From NCBI RefSeq assembly GCF_000494755.1, contig NC_022657.1, positions 5,804,001 to 5,868,000 on the forward strand: 64,000 nucleotides of DNA. The letters are read 5' to 3'. The notes beneath the pieces are model-generated. The model was not told the DNA's origin. It saw only the letters and a list, made by a program, of their open reading frames with translations, and made no database searches. Below are positions 15,292-23,684 of the stretch, piece by piece (the stretch's first letter is position 1; every line of letters starts with the position of its first letter). Both the position numbers and the translations under genes were made by a program. The DNA comes from Amorphoplanes friuliensis DSM 7358. GTDB lineage: Bacteria > Actinomycetota > Actinomycetes > Mycobacteriales > Micromonosporaceae.

Positions 15292-16202
15292 GCGGCCCAG
15301 CGGTCCTCCATCGCGAGCACGCACCGCGCGCCGAACAGCACGTCGGCTGCGAGGGCGGGTTCGGCGCGGCAGAACGAGCCGCACATGTCGTAGGCGGCGA
15401 TCTGCTCGTGGACGGCGTCGGCCTCGACGTGCTCGTCGTAGAAGCGGGTGGCGGTCTCGGACCCACCCAGCCGGCGCAGGGCGTTCCCGTACGCGCGGTT
15501 CGGCCCGGTCGAGGTCATCTCGTACCCGGCGAGGTGCCCGAGGAGCGCGCCCCGCCACCGCCGGTGGAGCCCGAACAGCGACATGAGGTTGTTGTTGGCG
15601 AGCGTCTGCCACGGCACGACGTCGACGTAGGCGCCGTACGTGGTGTCGAGGCCGAGCTCCGTCATGGTGTCGCGGAACATCTCCTGGTGCATGCGGTTGG
15701 CCGCGCCTCCGCCGTACTCGTCGATCTGGATCTCGATGAGGGCGGCCTTGGCCTTCCCGGCGAGCCGGGGGATCGCGAAGGTGTGGGGGTCGGCCTCCCG
15801 CAGGTGGTAGACGGACCGGTGCTGGGCGAATTCGCAGAACTGTTCGCGGGTCGCGCGGCCGCGCAGGTACCCGGAGAGCGACGGCCCGCCGGTCTCGCCG
15901 GCCATGGCGATCAGCGCGTGCGGCACGTCGCCGGTGGCCGGGATTTCACCGGCGAGGTCGCGCAGGTCGGCCTCGAAGCGGGTCTCGAGCCCGGCGCGGA
16001 GGGCGATCAGACCGGGGTGCCATTCCCAGTGGTCGTCGACGCCGTCCCAGCCGCGGTAGTGCAGCTCGTAGAGGACGAACAGCGTCAGGTGCAGGTCCTC
16101 GTCGCCGGCCGCGTCCGGCAGCGTCGGGAGGTCGTGCGGCGGGTGGGCCAGAGCGTCGATGACCTCGGCGGAGAGTGGTCCACGGGCAGAAGGCAGCTTC
16201 AT
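15237..16202 (-). CDS. Haem-oxygenase-like di-iron (iron-containing redox) enzyme
   Basis: The 321-residue protein belongs to the all-helical haem-oxygenase-like di-iron oxidase group. Candidate metal ligands lie in EIQIDEYGGG (about residues 155-164) and in FYDEHVEADAVHE (about 253-265), which fits the ExxxDE and HxxxDxxH type motifs of the family. Members oxidise amino or fatty acid derived substrates with O2; the substrate here is unknown. I chose ATG 16202 because AAGGACC lies seven bases upstream and homologous sequence begins there; longer in-frame starts lack a binding site. It overlaps the CDGSH gene tail to tail, and that protein could supply electrons. Confidence 0.85.
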   Translation of the reverse strand: MKLPSARGPLSAEVIDALAHPPHDLPTLPDAAGDEDLHLTLFVLYELHYRGWDGVDDHWEWHPGLIALRAGLETRFEADLRDLAGEIPATGDVPHALIAMAGETGGPSLSGYLRGRATREQFCEFAQHRSVYHLREADPHTFAIPRLAGKAKAALIEIQIDEYGGGAANRMHQEMFRDTMTELGLDTTYGAYVDVVPWQTLANNNLMSLFGLHRRWRGALLGHLAGYEMTSTGPNRAYGNALRRLGGSETATRFYDEHVEADAVHEQIAAYDMCGSFCRAEPALAADVLFGARCVLAMEDRWAAYVLERWAAGESSLRWTP

Positions 16203-16383
16203 GTGTGGTCCTTGCATGAAAGGGCGGATGGGGCGAATGCCCGGTGTCACCCCTGCTAAACCGAGCCGGCCTCGGTGAGATCGGGCCGGCGATCGCATGA
16301 GATGCCAATTCACTCACTGTGTTCGATATGTAGCTCTCCGTACGATCGAGGGATGTAACTCTCCCACCCCAGGAGAAGTCCCC

Positions 16384-16923
16384 ATGGACGACACCGAGCT
16401 CTACCGCGAGCGGATCCTCCGGCACGCCGGTCCCGTCATCACCGGCCGGTTCCTCGGCTTCCGCGCCTCGTACACCCGCGAGGTCAAGGTCGGTCAGCCG
16501 CTGCTCGTGGCGGTTTTTGTGACCGCCACCATCGCCCAGGCCATCGGCGCCCTGCTGCTCGCCCTGCTGCGCAGCGGTGGCGGTGGCGCGCGGCGCAAGT
16601 TCAAGGACCTCAAGAAGGGCCCCGAGTACCTGGTCACCCCGGTACGCCTCAGAGACGACCTGGGCCAGACGTACGAGGTGGAGATGCACGGCCAGCTGCC
16701 CCAGTCGGCGTTGCACCGGGGCGATCTGGTGCAGGTGCACACGCGCGTACAGAAGGATCCGGATCTGCCGGTGAAGATGCACCAGATCCTGAACCTGACC
16801 ACCCTGCAGCCGCTGACCCCGCGCATCCCGACGATGTGGTCGCACCTGGGCCCGGGGCTGCTGATCCAGGCCGTGCTGGGCCTGACGATCGCCACCGCCC
16901 TGCTGGCGGCCTGGATCAGCTGA
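16384..16923 (+). CDS. Hypothetical membrane protein
   Basis: I do not recognise the family of this 179-residue protein. It has a short cytoplasmic start, a hydrophobic segment at about residues 38-62 (LLVAVFVTATIAQAIGALLL), a charged middle region with RRKFKDLKKG, and a C-terminal hydrophobic segment at about 155-177. The middle part, about 80 residues rich in beta-prone stretches, may be exposed on one side of the membrane. The ATG is preceded by CAGGAGAAG at a good distance. It is monocistronic and ends five bases before the convergent SGNH hydrolase gene. Confidence 0.75.
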   Translation: MDDTELYRERILRHAGPVITGRFLGFRASYTREVKVGQPLLVAVFVTATIAQAIGALLLALLRSGGGGARRKFKDLKKGPEYLVTPVRLRDDLGQTYEVEMHGQLPQSALHRGDLVQVHTRVQKDPDLPVKMHQILNLTTLQPLTPRIPTMWSHLGPGLLIQAVLGLTIATALLAAWIS

Positions 16924-16927
16924 GCTT

Positions 16928-18202
16928 CTACAGCCGCGACAGCGGGACCACCGCGGCCATCGCCTTGTCCCCGGCGTCGTTCGGGTGCAGGTGGTCCCCG
17001 CTGTCGAACGCGGGTAGCATCCGTTCCGGGTCGGCCGGGTCCCGGGTGGCCGCGTCGAAGTCGGCGAGCCCGTCGAGCGCGCCGTCACCGCCGTCGCGGA
17101 TCCACTCGTTCACGGCGACGCGGGTCTTCTCGAGCTCGGGCGTCCAGGAGTCCCAGCCCTTCCACGGCATGATGGTCGCGCCGACGACCCGCAGCCCGCG
17201 GGAGTGCGCCTGCGTGGCGATCTGGGCGAGCCCGGCGATGATCTGCTCCGGGTCGTCCTGGTGCGGTGTCTGCTGGATGTCGTTGATGCCCTCGAAGACG
17301 ATGACCGAGCGCGCGCCGGCGCGGTCGAGCACGTCCCAGTTCAGCCGGGTCAGTGCACTCGGGCCGAAGCTGTCGTAGATCGTGTAGTTGGGCGCGTTGC
17401 TGTCGAGCAGCACACGGTTGCCGCTGATGCCGGAGTTGGCCACGCCGTAGTCGGGCACCGGGCTGGTCGCGAGGCGTGCGGCGAGATAGTCGGTCCAGCG
17501 CCTGTTGGCACCCCAGGTCGACGTGACGCCGTCGGTGATGGAGTCGCCGAGTGCGACCACGGTGCCGGGCCCGCCGCTGACGTCGACGCCGCTGACGTAG
17601 TGCCAGACCCGCGTCGTCTCGGTGAACGCGGTCGCCGCCTCGTCACCGGCATGGTCGGCCGGCCCGCGGGTGAAGAACGAGTCCTGCATCGCCGCGGGGT
17701 GGTACGTCACCGTGCCGGACGGCTGCGGGGTCCACGTCGTCACGAGCAGGTCCTGGTCGGCGGGCACACGCAGGCGTACAGGATCACTCACGACCTCGGC
17801 CCGCGCGGGCACGGTGATCGAGCCCCGGCCGTTGAAGAGGACGTCGCGCAGCGTGCCGGCCTTCGCCGCGCCGGTGCTGGCGTCGATCGTGCCGTCCCGC
17901 CGGCCACCGGTGTGCGCGGAGATCGCGACGGTGACATGCCCCATCAGTACGGGCTGAGTGCCGAACCGGTTGGACAGGTGGATCCGCACACTCGATCCAC
18001 CGGTGGTGGTGTGGACGACGTTGCGGATCGTGAAGCCGGCGTACCCCTGCTCGACACCACCGACCGCCGCGGCGGGCGCGGTCGCCCACGCCGTCGACCA
18101 CGCGGGCCGGTCCCGGGCGGTCCGGTCGGAGCCGGACGCCGGCGCTCCGACCGCGGCCACCAGCAGGGCCGACGCCGTGAGGATCTTGGAGAATCTGCGC
18201 AT
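16928..18202 (-). CDS. Secreted SGNH/GDSL-family hydrolase
   Basis: The 424-residue protein has a Sec signal peptide (residues 1 to about 24, ending PASGS) and an extra N-terminal beta-rich domain before the hydrolase core. The SGNH blocks are visible: GDSITDG with the nucleophile serine, SGISGNR (block II Gly), EGINDI with the block III Asn, and DHLHPN with the catalytic Asp and His. It is probably an extracellular esterase or lipase; its substrate cannot be told. ATG 18202 follows GGAGGGGGC. The promoter region of about 80 bp is shared with the divergent alpha/beta hydrolase and contains an imperfect inverted repeat around CAACGATC. Confidence 0.9.
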   Translation of the reverse strand: MRRFSKILTASALLVAAVGAPASGSDRTARDRPAWSTAWATAPAAAVGGVEQGYAGFTIRNVVHTTTGGSSVRIHLSNRFGTQPVLMGHVTVAISAHTGGRRDGTIDASTGAAKAGTLRDVLFNGRGSITVPARAEVVSDPVRLRVPADQDLLVTTWTPQPSGTVTYHPAAMQDSFFTRGPADHAGDEAATAFTETTRVWHYVSGVDVSGGPGTVVALGDSITDGVTSTWGANRRWTDYLAARLATSPVPDYGVANSGISGNRVLLDSNAPNYTIYDSFGPSALTRLNWDVLDRAGARSVIVFEGINDIQQTPHQDDPEQIIAGLAQIATQAHSRGLRVVGATIMPWKGWDSWTPELEKTRVAVNEWIRDGGDGALDGLADFDAATRDPADPERMLPAFDSGDHLHPNDAGDKAMAAVVPLSRL

Positions 18203-18284
18203 CGTTGCCCCCTCCAAGGATCAAAGACAACGATCAGTCTCGATCTGTTGCTTCGTTCTGTAAAGGCTGGGTAACGCAACGATC

Positions 18285-19133
18285 ATGTTCGAGGGCTTCG
18301 ACCTGGACCACATCGACGTCGGCGCGGCGACCCTGCGGGTACGGCACGGCGGCAGCGGCCCGCCCGTCGTGCTGCTGCACGGCCACCCGCGTACCCATGT
18401 CACCTGGCAGCATGTCGCGGCGGACCTGGCGGCGGACCACACGGTGGTCTGCCCGGACCTGCGCGGTTACGGACGGTCGTCCAAACCGCCGGCGGGTGAG
18501 GACTTCAGCGGCTACTCCAAGCGGGCCATGGCCGGTGACATCGTGGCGCTGATGACGGAGCTGGGCCACTCCCGCTTCGCCGTGGCCGGGCACGACCGCG
18601 GGTGTTACGTGGCGATGCGGCTCGCGCTGGACCACCCGTACGCGGTCAGCCACCTCGCCGTGCTGGACGGCGTACCGATCGGCGAAGCGCTGTCGCGGGC
18701 CGGGAGCCGGTTTGCGCAGCTGTGGTGGCACTGGTTCTTCCTGGGCCAGACGGCGAAGCCGGCGGAACGGGTCATCAACGCAGATCCGGAAGCGTGGTAC
18801 GGACTCGGCGACTCCGTGCCGCCCGAGGAGCGCGAGGCGATCTACGACCCGGAAACCGTGCACGCGATGTGTTGCGACTACCGGGCCGGGCTGCGCGCGG
18901 ACCGGGAGGCTGACGACGCCGACTGGGCCGAGGGCCGCATCATCACGTGCCCGACGCTGTTCGCGTGGTCGACCCGGGACGACATGGAGGAGCTCTACGG
19001 CGATCCGTTGTCCATCTGGCGGGACTGGGCCGCCGATGTCGAGGGTGTGGCGATCGACAGCGGTCACCACATGGCCGAGGAGAACCCTCAGGCGCTCACG
19101 ACTGCGTTGCGGGCTCTGCTGCGGCGATCCTGA
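18285..19133 (+). CDS. Alpha/beta hydrolase of the haloacetate dehalogenase branch
   Basis: The 282-residue protein shows nucleophile motif GHDRGCYVAMR (Asp at about residue 105), LHGHP for the oxyanion region, WHWFFL (His-Trp as in the fluoride pocket) and the catalytic His in GHHMAEENP. These match fluoroacetate dehalogenases. In characterised enzymes the nucleophile stretch is HDRGxR, with the second Arg binding the substrate carboxylate; here it reads HDRGCY, so that Arg is replaced by Tyr. A different substrate, such as an epoxide or ester, is therefore likely. It is divergent from the SGNH hydrolase and overlaps the DUF3817 gene by 38 bases. Confidence 0.85.
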   Translation: MFEGFDLDHIDVGAATLRVRHGGSGPPVVLLHGHPRTHVTWQHVAADLAADHTVVCPDLRGYGRSSKPPAGEDFSGYSKRAMAGDIVALMTELGHSRFAVAGHDRGCYVAMRLALDHPYAVSHLAVLDGVPIGEALSRAGSRFAQLWWHWFFLGQTAKPAERVINADPEAWYGLGDSVPPEEREAIYDPETVHAMCCDYRAGLRADREADDADWAEGRIITCPTLFAWSTRDDMEELYGDPLSIWRDWAADVEGVAIDSGHHMAEENPQALTTALRALLRRS

Positions 19134-19422
19134 TCAGGCCGCGGGAGCGAGCCCAGCGCTCGAAGACGATCGTGGCGAAAGGCGGGATCGAGCAGGCCAG
19201 GGCGACGAGCGTGACCCACCACTTCCAGCCCGCGAGGCGCGCCTGGATCACCGTGACCGCGAGGTACGCCATGAAGAAGGCGCCGTGGATCGGTCCCGCG
19301 ATCTGGACGCCGATCTCGTTGTGCACCACCACGTACTTGAAGAACATGCCGACGAGCAGAGCCGCCCAGCTGCAGGCCTCGGCGATTGCGACGGCGGCAA
19401 AGAGGGCAGGTATGCGGCGCAC
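19096..19422 (-). CDS. DUF3817 membrane protein
   Basis: The 108-residue protein has three hydrophobic segments and the DUF3817 landmarks EACSWAALLVGMFFKYVVV, GPIHGAFFMAYL and SIPPFATIVFERWA. These are characteristic of a family of small actinobacterial integral membrane proteins of unknown function. I chose GTG 19422, seven bases after GAGAGG, which gives VRRIPALFAAVAIAEA; this fits the usual length of the family. The longer open frame upstream is antisense to the glutamate-cysteine ligase gene and is not coding. The 3' end overlaps that of the alpha/beta hydrolase. Confidence 0.85.
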   Translation of the reverse strand: MRRIPALFAAVAIAEACSWAALLVGMFFKYVVVHNEIGVQIAGPIHGAFFMAYLAVTVIQARLAGWKWWVTLVALACSIPPFATIVFERWARSRGLIRIAAAEPATQS

Positions 19423-19513
19423 GCGGAAACCTCTCGGGTGTTTCGACGCGTTCTCCTGGTGCGCCGAAGGGCTGACCAGGAGATCATAGGTGCTGGCGAA
19501 GGGGCGGTGCGCG

Positions 19514-20989
19514 GTGGGCGAAGAGGTCGACCAGAGGACATTCACCCGCGAGGACAGATCGCAGTACCGGCAGAAGATCAGGCGCAGTCTCGACGTCTTC
19601 GCGACGATGCTGCGGGACTCACGGTTCGACTTCGAACGGCCGATGACCGGCATGGAGATCGAGCTCAACCTGGTCGACGACAACGCGGATCCGTTGATGC
19701 GCAATGCCGAGGTGCTCGCGGCCATCGCGGATCCGGACTTCCAGACCGAGCTGGGCCAGTTCAACGTCGAGATAAACGTGGCGCCGCGGCGGCTCGCCGG
19801 CGAGGAGAACGCCGACCTCGAACGCGAACTGCGGGCCAGCCTCAACAACGCCGAGGAGCACGCCCGCAGTGTCGGCGCGCACATGGCGATGATCGGCATC
19901 CTGCCGACGCTGCGCAAGGAGCACATGACCGCCGACGCGCTGTCGGCGAACCCGCGGTACAAGCTGCTCAACGAGCAGATCTTCGCGGCCCGCGGCGAGG
20001 ACCTCGACATCCGGATCGACGGCATCGACCGGCTGGCGGTCACCACCGACACGATCGCGCCCGAGGCGGCCTGCACCAGTACCCAGTTCCACCTGCAGGT
20101 CAGCCCCGACCAGTTCGCGGCGTACTGGAACGCCGCCCAGGTGATCTCCGGCATCCAGGTGGCGCTCGGGGCGAACTCCCCGCTGCTGTTCGGCCGCGAA
20201 CTGTGGCGCGAGACCCGGATCCCGCTGTTCGAGCAGGCCACCGACACCCGCTCGGAGGAGATCCGCGCCCAGGGTGTCCGCCCCCGGGTGTGGTTCGGCG
20301 AACGCTGGATCACCTCGGTCTTCGACCTGTTCGAGGAGAACGTCCGCTACTTCCCCGCTCTGCTGCCGATCTGCGAGGACGACGATCCGGAGCAGATCCT
20401 GGAGAGCGGCGACATCCCTCAGCTGTCCGAGCTGCGCCTGCACAACGGCACGGTCTACCGCTGGAACAGGCCGATCTACGCGGTCGTGAAGGGCCGCCCG
20501 CACCTGCGCGTGGAAAATCGTGTGCTCCCGGCCGGGCCCACGGTGGTCGACACGGTGGCCAACGGCGCCTTCTACTACGGCCTGGTGCGAATGCTGGCCG
20601 AGGCCGAGCGTCCGATCTGGACCCAGATGTCGTTCAGCGCGGCGGAGGAGAACTTCCACTCGTGCGCCCGGCACGGGATCGCCGCGTCGGTCTTCTGGCC
20701 CGGGCTGGGGTACGTGCCCGTCTCCGAGCTCGTCCTGCGCCGGCTGCTCCCGCTGGCCAAGGAGGGCCTCGACAAGTGGGGCGTCTCCCCCGGCGAACGG
20801 GACCGCCTGCTGGGCATCATCGAGCAGCGCTGCCTCACCGGCCGCAACGGCGCGACGTGGCAGGTCGACACGCTGCACGCCCTCGAGGGTGAGGGCATGG
20901 ACAGGCAGGGTGCGCTGCACGAGATGCTGCGCCGGTACCTCCCGCCGATGCACGAGAACGTCCCCGTCCACGAGTGGCCGGTCGGCTGA
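19514..20989 (+). CDS. Glutamate-cysteine ligase family protein
   Basis: The 491-residue protein resembles the actinobacterial branch of the ATP-dependent carboxylate-amine/glutamate-cysteine ligase superfamily. Visible landmarks include MTGMEIELNLVD near the start, FQTELGQFNVEINVAP (about residues 76-91), STQFHLQVSP and the C-terminal segment WPGLGYVPVSELV. These form the ATP- and substrate-binding face. Actinobacteria make mycothiol rather than glutathione, so a role in ergothioneine (EgtA-like) or another gamma-glutamyl compound is possible, but no egt genes are nearby. I chose GTG 19514, giving MGEEV, because homologues begin MGEKV; a start at 19490 is also open. Confidence 0.8.
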   Translation: MGEEVDQRTFTREDRSQYRQKIRRSLDVFATMLRDSRFDFERPMTGMEIELNLVDDNADPLMRNAEVLAAIADPDFQTELGQFNVEINVAPRRLAGEENADLERELRASLNNAEEHARSVGAHMAMIGILPTLRKEHMTADALSANPRYKLLNEQIFAARGEDLDIRIDGIDRLAVTTDTIAPEAACTSTQFHLQVSPDQFAAYWNAAQVISGIQVALGANSPLLFGRELWRETRIPLFEQATDTRSEEIRAQGVRPRVWFGERWITSVFDLFEENVRYFPALLPICEDDDPEQILESGDIPQLSELRLHNGTVYRWNRPIYAVVKGRPHLRVENRVLPAGPTVVDTVANGAFYYGLVRMLAEAERPIWTQMSFSAAEENFHSCARHGIAASVFWPGLGYVPVSELVLRRLLPLAKEGLDKWGVSPGERDRLLGIIEQRCLTGRNGATWQVDTLHALEGEGMDRQGALHEMLRRYLPPMHENVPVHEWPVG

Positions 20990-20994
20990 CCCGC

Positions 20995-21561
20995 GTGCCC
21001 CGACTCGTCTCCCCCGTCGTCGCCGCCGGCACGCTGGCCCGCCTCGATCAGCCCCTGCTCGCCGGGGTGGGTTTCATGCTGCGGCCGTGGCAGATCGCGG
21101 ACGCCCGCGTGGTGGCGGCGGCGTACGCCGACGAGGGCATCCAGCGGTGGCACGCGCGGTCGATGACGGCCGACGAGTCGCTGACCTGGATCCGTTCCTG
21201 GCCCGACCGGTGGCGGCAGGAGACCGGCGCCGGCTGGGCCGTCGCGGACGATCGTGTCCTGGGGCAGATCAGCCTCCGGACGATCGACCTCGCCGAGGGG
21301 CAGGCCGAGATCTCGTACTGGGTGCTGCCCGAGGCCCGTGGCCGGCGCATCGCCGCGGGGGCGCTCGAGGTCCTCACCGGCTGGGCCTTCTCGATCCTCG
21401 GGCTGCACCGCATCGAGGTCCGCCACTCGACAGCCAACGAGGCCTCCTGCCGGGTCGCCGAGCGCGCCGGGTACGCGTACGAAGGAACCCTGCGCAGTCA
21501 GGCCCTGCACCCGGACGGCTGGCACGACATGCACCTGCACGCCCGGACCGCCGGCACCTGA
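20995..21561 (+). CDS. GNAT acetyltransferase, RimJ/RimL type
   Basis: The 188-residue protein has a GNAT fold: LRPWQIADARVVAAAY near the start, ISYWVLPEARGRRIAAGAL (acetyl-CoA loop at about residues 105-123) and SCRVAERAGYAYEGTLR near the end. It probably acetylates an amino group on a protein N-terminus or small molecule. The GTG at 20995 gives MPRLVSPVVAAG, which agrees with the family start; it lies six bases after the ligase stop, suggesting translational coupling. There is no separate promoter in the gap. Confidence 0.85.
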   Translation: MPRLVSPVVAAGTLARLDQPLLAGVGFMLRPWQIADARVVAAAYADEGIQRWHARSMTADESLTWIRSWPDRWRQETGAGWAVADDRVLGQISLRTIDLAEGQAEISYWVLPEARGRRIAAGALEVLTGWAFSILGLHRIEVRHSTANEASCRVAERAGYAYEGTLRSQALHPDGWHDMHLHARTAGT

Positions 21562-21629
21562 GGTTGTCCTCAGGCGAAGCTGCGGTCAGCCTGGTCGTCC
21601 CCACGGGCGGAGTTTCCTAGCGTCGGTGT

Positions 21630-21998
21630 ATGACAATCTCCGCACCGTTCAAGCTGGGCCTGGCGGCGTTCGCGACCGCCGGGCTGCTGGACGTCCTCCA
21701 GCTGTTCGCGCTCAACTCGTCGGCCCCGGCGCCCGTCGGGGTCATCCTCCTCGCCGCCGGTCTGGGCCTGCTGTCCATGATCGGGGCCGCGGTGGCGTGG
21801 TCCGGCAGCCGCGCCGGGCTGCTGACCGCCGTGGCCGCCCGGGTCGTCGCGACCGCCCTCGGCCTGCCGGCGTTCGGCCTCGGCGCACCGCTGTGGGTCT
21901 GCGTGATCATCGCGCTGTCGATCGTGCTCAGCGTGGTGGGCCTCTTCCTGACGGCCGGCACGCTGCGACGCCGTTCCGTGCAGGCGGCACGGTCATGA
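21630..21998 (+). CDS. Small four-helix membrane protein
   Basis: This 122-residue protein is almost wholly hydrophobic, with four predicted membrane segments and short loops. The family is not recognised. Its stop overlaps the start of the next gene (ATGA, 21995-21998), and that gene in turn overlaps the third, so all three are translated from one message. It ends with a basic tail RRRSVQAARS, which should face the cytoplasm. Confidence 0.75.
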   Translation: MTISAPFKLGLAAFATAGLLDVLQLFALNSSAPAPVGVILLAAGLGLLSMIGAAVAWSGSRAGLLTAVAARVVATALGLPAFGLGAPLWVCVIIALSIVLSVVGLFLTAGTLRRRSVQAARS

Positions 21999-22624
21999 GA
22001 GGCCGGACCGGATACGCCGGTCTGTTGTGCGTGCTCGGTGCGGCGATCGGCGCCGCCGGCGGTCTGGCTCTGGTCTTCGTGACACCGGCCGTGACACCCG
22101 ACCGGTTCAGCTATCCCCTGTCGCCGGGTGCGCACCGGCTGGCCGAGGCGTCCTTCGCGGTCAGCCACGTGCTGCTTCTCATCGGCGTCCTCGGTCTGGT
22201 GTGGGCGGGTGCCACCGGCGGCACCCGCCTCGGCCGGGCGGGCATCACGACGACCGTCGCCGGGCTGGCCGTCCTGACCGGTTGCGAGGTCGGCGCGTAC
22301 GCCCTCGCGGACTCCGCCTATCCGACCACCGCCACCGACCGGCTGGAGGCCGGCTACGGGGTGTCGACGATCCTCATCGGGGTCGGCCTGGTCATGGCCG
22401 GCGTTGCGGTCGTCCGGGCCCGCGGGCTCGCCGGTCACGCCCGGTACCTCGTCCTGATCTGTGGAGTCGCGGTGTTCGTGGTGGTGCTGCCCGGGGTGAT
22501 GGGTCCGATGGTCGCCGGCCGGCTGGCGCTGGTGGCGTGGATGGTGCTGTGGGGCGTGCTCGGCGTCGCGCTGATCCGCCACGACCGCTCCCCCTCTTTT
22601 CAGCACAGCGTGGCTGCCCGATGA
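21995..22624 (+). CDS. Hypothetical membrane protein
   Basis: The 209-residue protein has six likely membrane segments beginning with YAGLLCVLGAAIGAAGGLALVFV. There is no recognisable transporter or enzyme motif. It resembles in composition the DUF4386-like or other small actinobacterial membrane families, but I cannot assign it. Its ATG lies in the stop of the upstream membrane gene, and its stop (ATGA at 22621-22624) contains the start of the PPOX gene. Confidence 0.75.
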   Translation: MRGRTGYAGLLCVLGAAIGAAGGLALVFVTPAVTPDRFSYPLSPGAHRLAEASFAVSHVLLLIGVLGLVWAGATGGTRLGRAGITTTVAGLAVLTGCEVGAYALADSAYPTTATDRLEAGYGVSTILIGVGLVMAGVAVVRARGLAGHARYLVLICGVAVFVVVLPGVMGPMVAGRLALVAWMVLWGVLGVALIRHDRSPSFQHSVAAR

Positions 22625-22989
22625 TGCCCGCCGGGATCGCCGACGCCGAGTTCCTGTGCGTGACCACCTACCGCCGTGACGGCACCCCGGTGCCGACCCC
22701 GGTCTGGCACGCCGTCGACGGCGAGGTGGTCTACACCACCACCCTGGCCGACAGCGGGAAGGTGAAACGGATCCGGAACAACCCCCGGGTGACGATCGCC
22801 GCCTGCGACAAGGCCGGACGCCTGACCGGGCCCGAGCACGCCGGCATCGCCACGATCCTCCTCGGTGACGGTCACCGCCGCGCGGTCCGCATCAAGGAAG
22901 CACGGCACCACCTGGCCCGGCTGGTGCACTTCTACGAAACCCGGCTGCGCCGCCACCCGATGGTGGGCGTCGAGATCCGTCTGAGCTAA
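22621..22989 (+). CDS. PPOX-class F420/flavin-dependent enzyme
   Basis: The 122-residue protein has the split-barrel fold of pyridoxamine oxidase-like proteins. Landmarks are FLCVTTYRRDGTPVPTPVWHAVDG at about residues 11-34 and KVKRIRNNPRVTIAACD at about 48-64, typical of the TIGR03666-type actinobacterial proteins that bind F420 or FMN. It is probably a quinone- or enone-type reductase, but the substrate is unknown. It closes the three-gene overlapping operon. Its stop overlaps that of the convergent response regulator by four bases. Confidence 0.85.
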   Translation: MMPAGIADAEFLCVTTYRRDGTPVPTPVWHAVDGEVVYTTTLADSGKVKRIRNNPRVTIAACDKAGRLTGPEHAGIATILLGDGHRRAVRIKEARHHLARLVHFYETRLRRHPMVGVEIRLS

Positions 22990-23684
22990 GGGGTGTGGAG
23001 ACCCGCGTCGCGGAGGAAGGTCAGGACGGCCGCGACGCGGCGGTGGACGTGCTGCTCACCGGTCAGGGCCAGCTTGGCGAAGATCGTGTTGACGTACTTC
23101 TCCACCGACGACTCCGACAGCGACAGCCGGGCCGCGATGCCCGCGTTGCCGCGGCCCTGGGCCATCTCGCGCAGCACCTCCAGCTCGCGCCCGGTCAGGC
23201 GGGCCAGCGGCGACTCCCGCAGCCGGGCGCGGCGGGTCACCAGCGCGTCGACGACCTGCGGGTCGATGACCGAGCCACCGGCGATGACCGCCCGCAGCGC
23301 CGCCAGCAGCTGGTCCAGGTCACCGACCCGGTCCTTGAGCAGGTACGCCAGACCCGCGGTCCCGTTGCGGAAGAGCTCGAACGCGTAGGACTCCTCCGCG
23401 TACTGGGACAGGATGAGCACCCCGACGTGCGGGTCGGTCGCCCGGATCGTGTGGGCCGCGTCGATGCCCTCCATCGAGGACTGCCCGATGTCACCGGAGA
23501 CCGGCATGCGGATGTCGGTGAGCACCGCCTCCGGCCGCAGGCGGCGTACGGCATCGAGGAGTTCCGCCGCCGAGCCGACCGCCGCCACCACGACGACCTC
23601 GCCCGAGTCCTCCAGCAGCCTTCGGGTGCCCTCGCGGACGAGGTAGTTGTCGTCGGCGAGGACCAGCCGCATCGGCTCAGTCAT
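22986..23684 (-). CDS. NarL/LuxR-type response regulator
   Basis: The 232-residue protein has an N-terminal receiver (acid pocket LADDNY, phosphoacceptor Asp in LTDIRMP, Lys in LLKDRVG) and a C-terminal LuxR helix-turn-helix (LTGRELEVLREMAQGRGNAGIAARLSLSESSVEKYV; broken here only for description at about residues 163-200). It regulates transcription when phosphorylated by the kinase encoded just upstream. I chose ATG 23684, giving MTEPMRLVLADDN. The start lies eight bases inside the kinase stop region, a typical coupled two-component pair. Confidence 0.93.
   Translation of the reverse strand: MTEPMRLVLADDNYLVREGTRRLLEDSGEVVVVAAVGSAAELLDAVRRLRPEAVLTDIRMPVSGDIGQSSMEGIDAAHTIRATDPHVGVLILSQYAEESYAFELFRNGTAGLAYLLKDRVGDLDQLLAALRAVIAGGSVIDPQVVDALVTRRARLRESPLARLTGRELEVLREMAQGRGNAGIAARLSLSESSVEKYVNTIFAKLALTGEQHVHRRVAAVLTFLRDAGLHTP

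Noticed and set aside
18203..18284. Imperfect inverted repeat around CAACGATC between divergent hydrolase genes
   Set aside because: The arms have mismatches and no regulator gene is adjacent, so it is not strong enough to call an operator.
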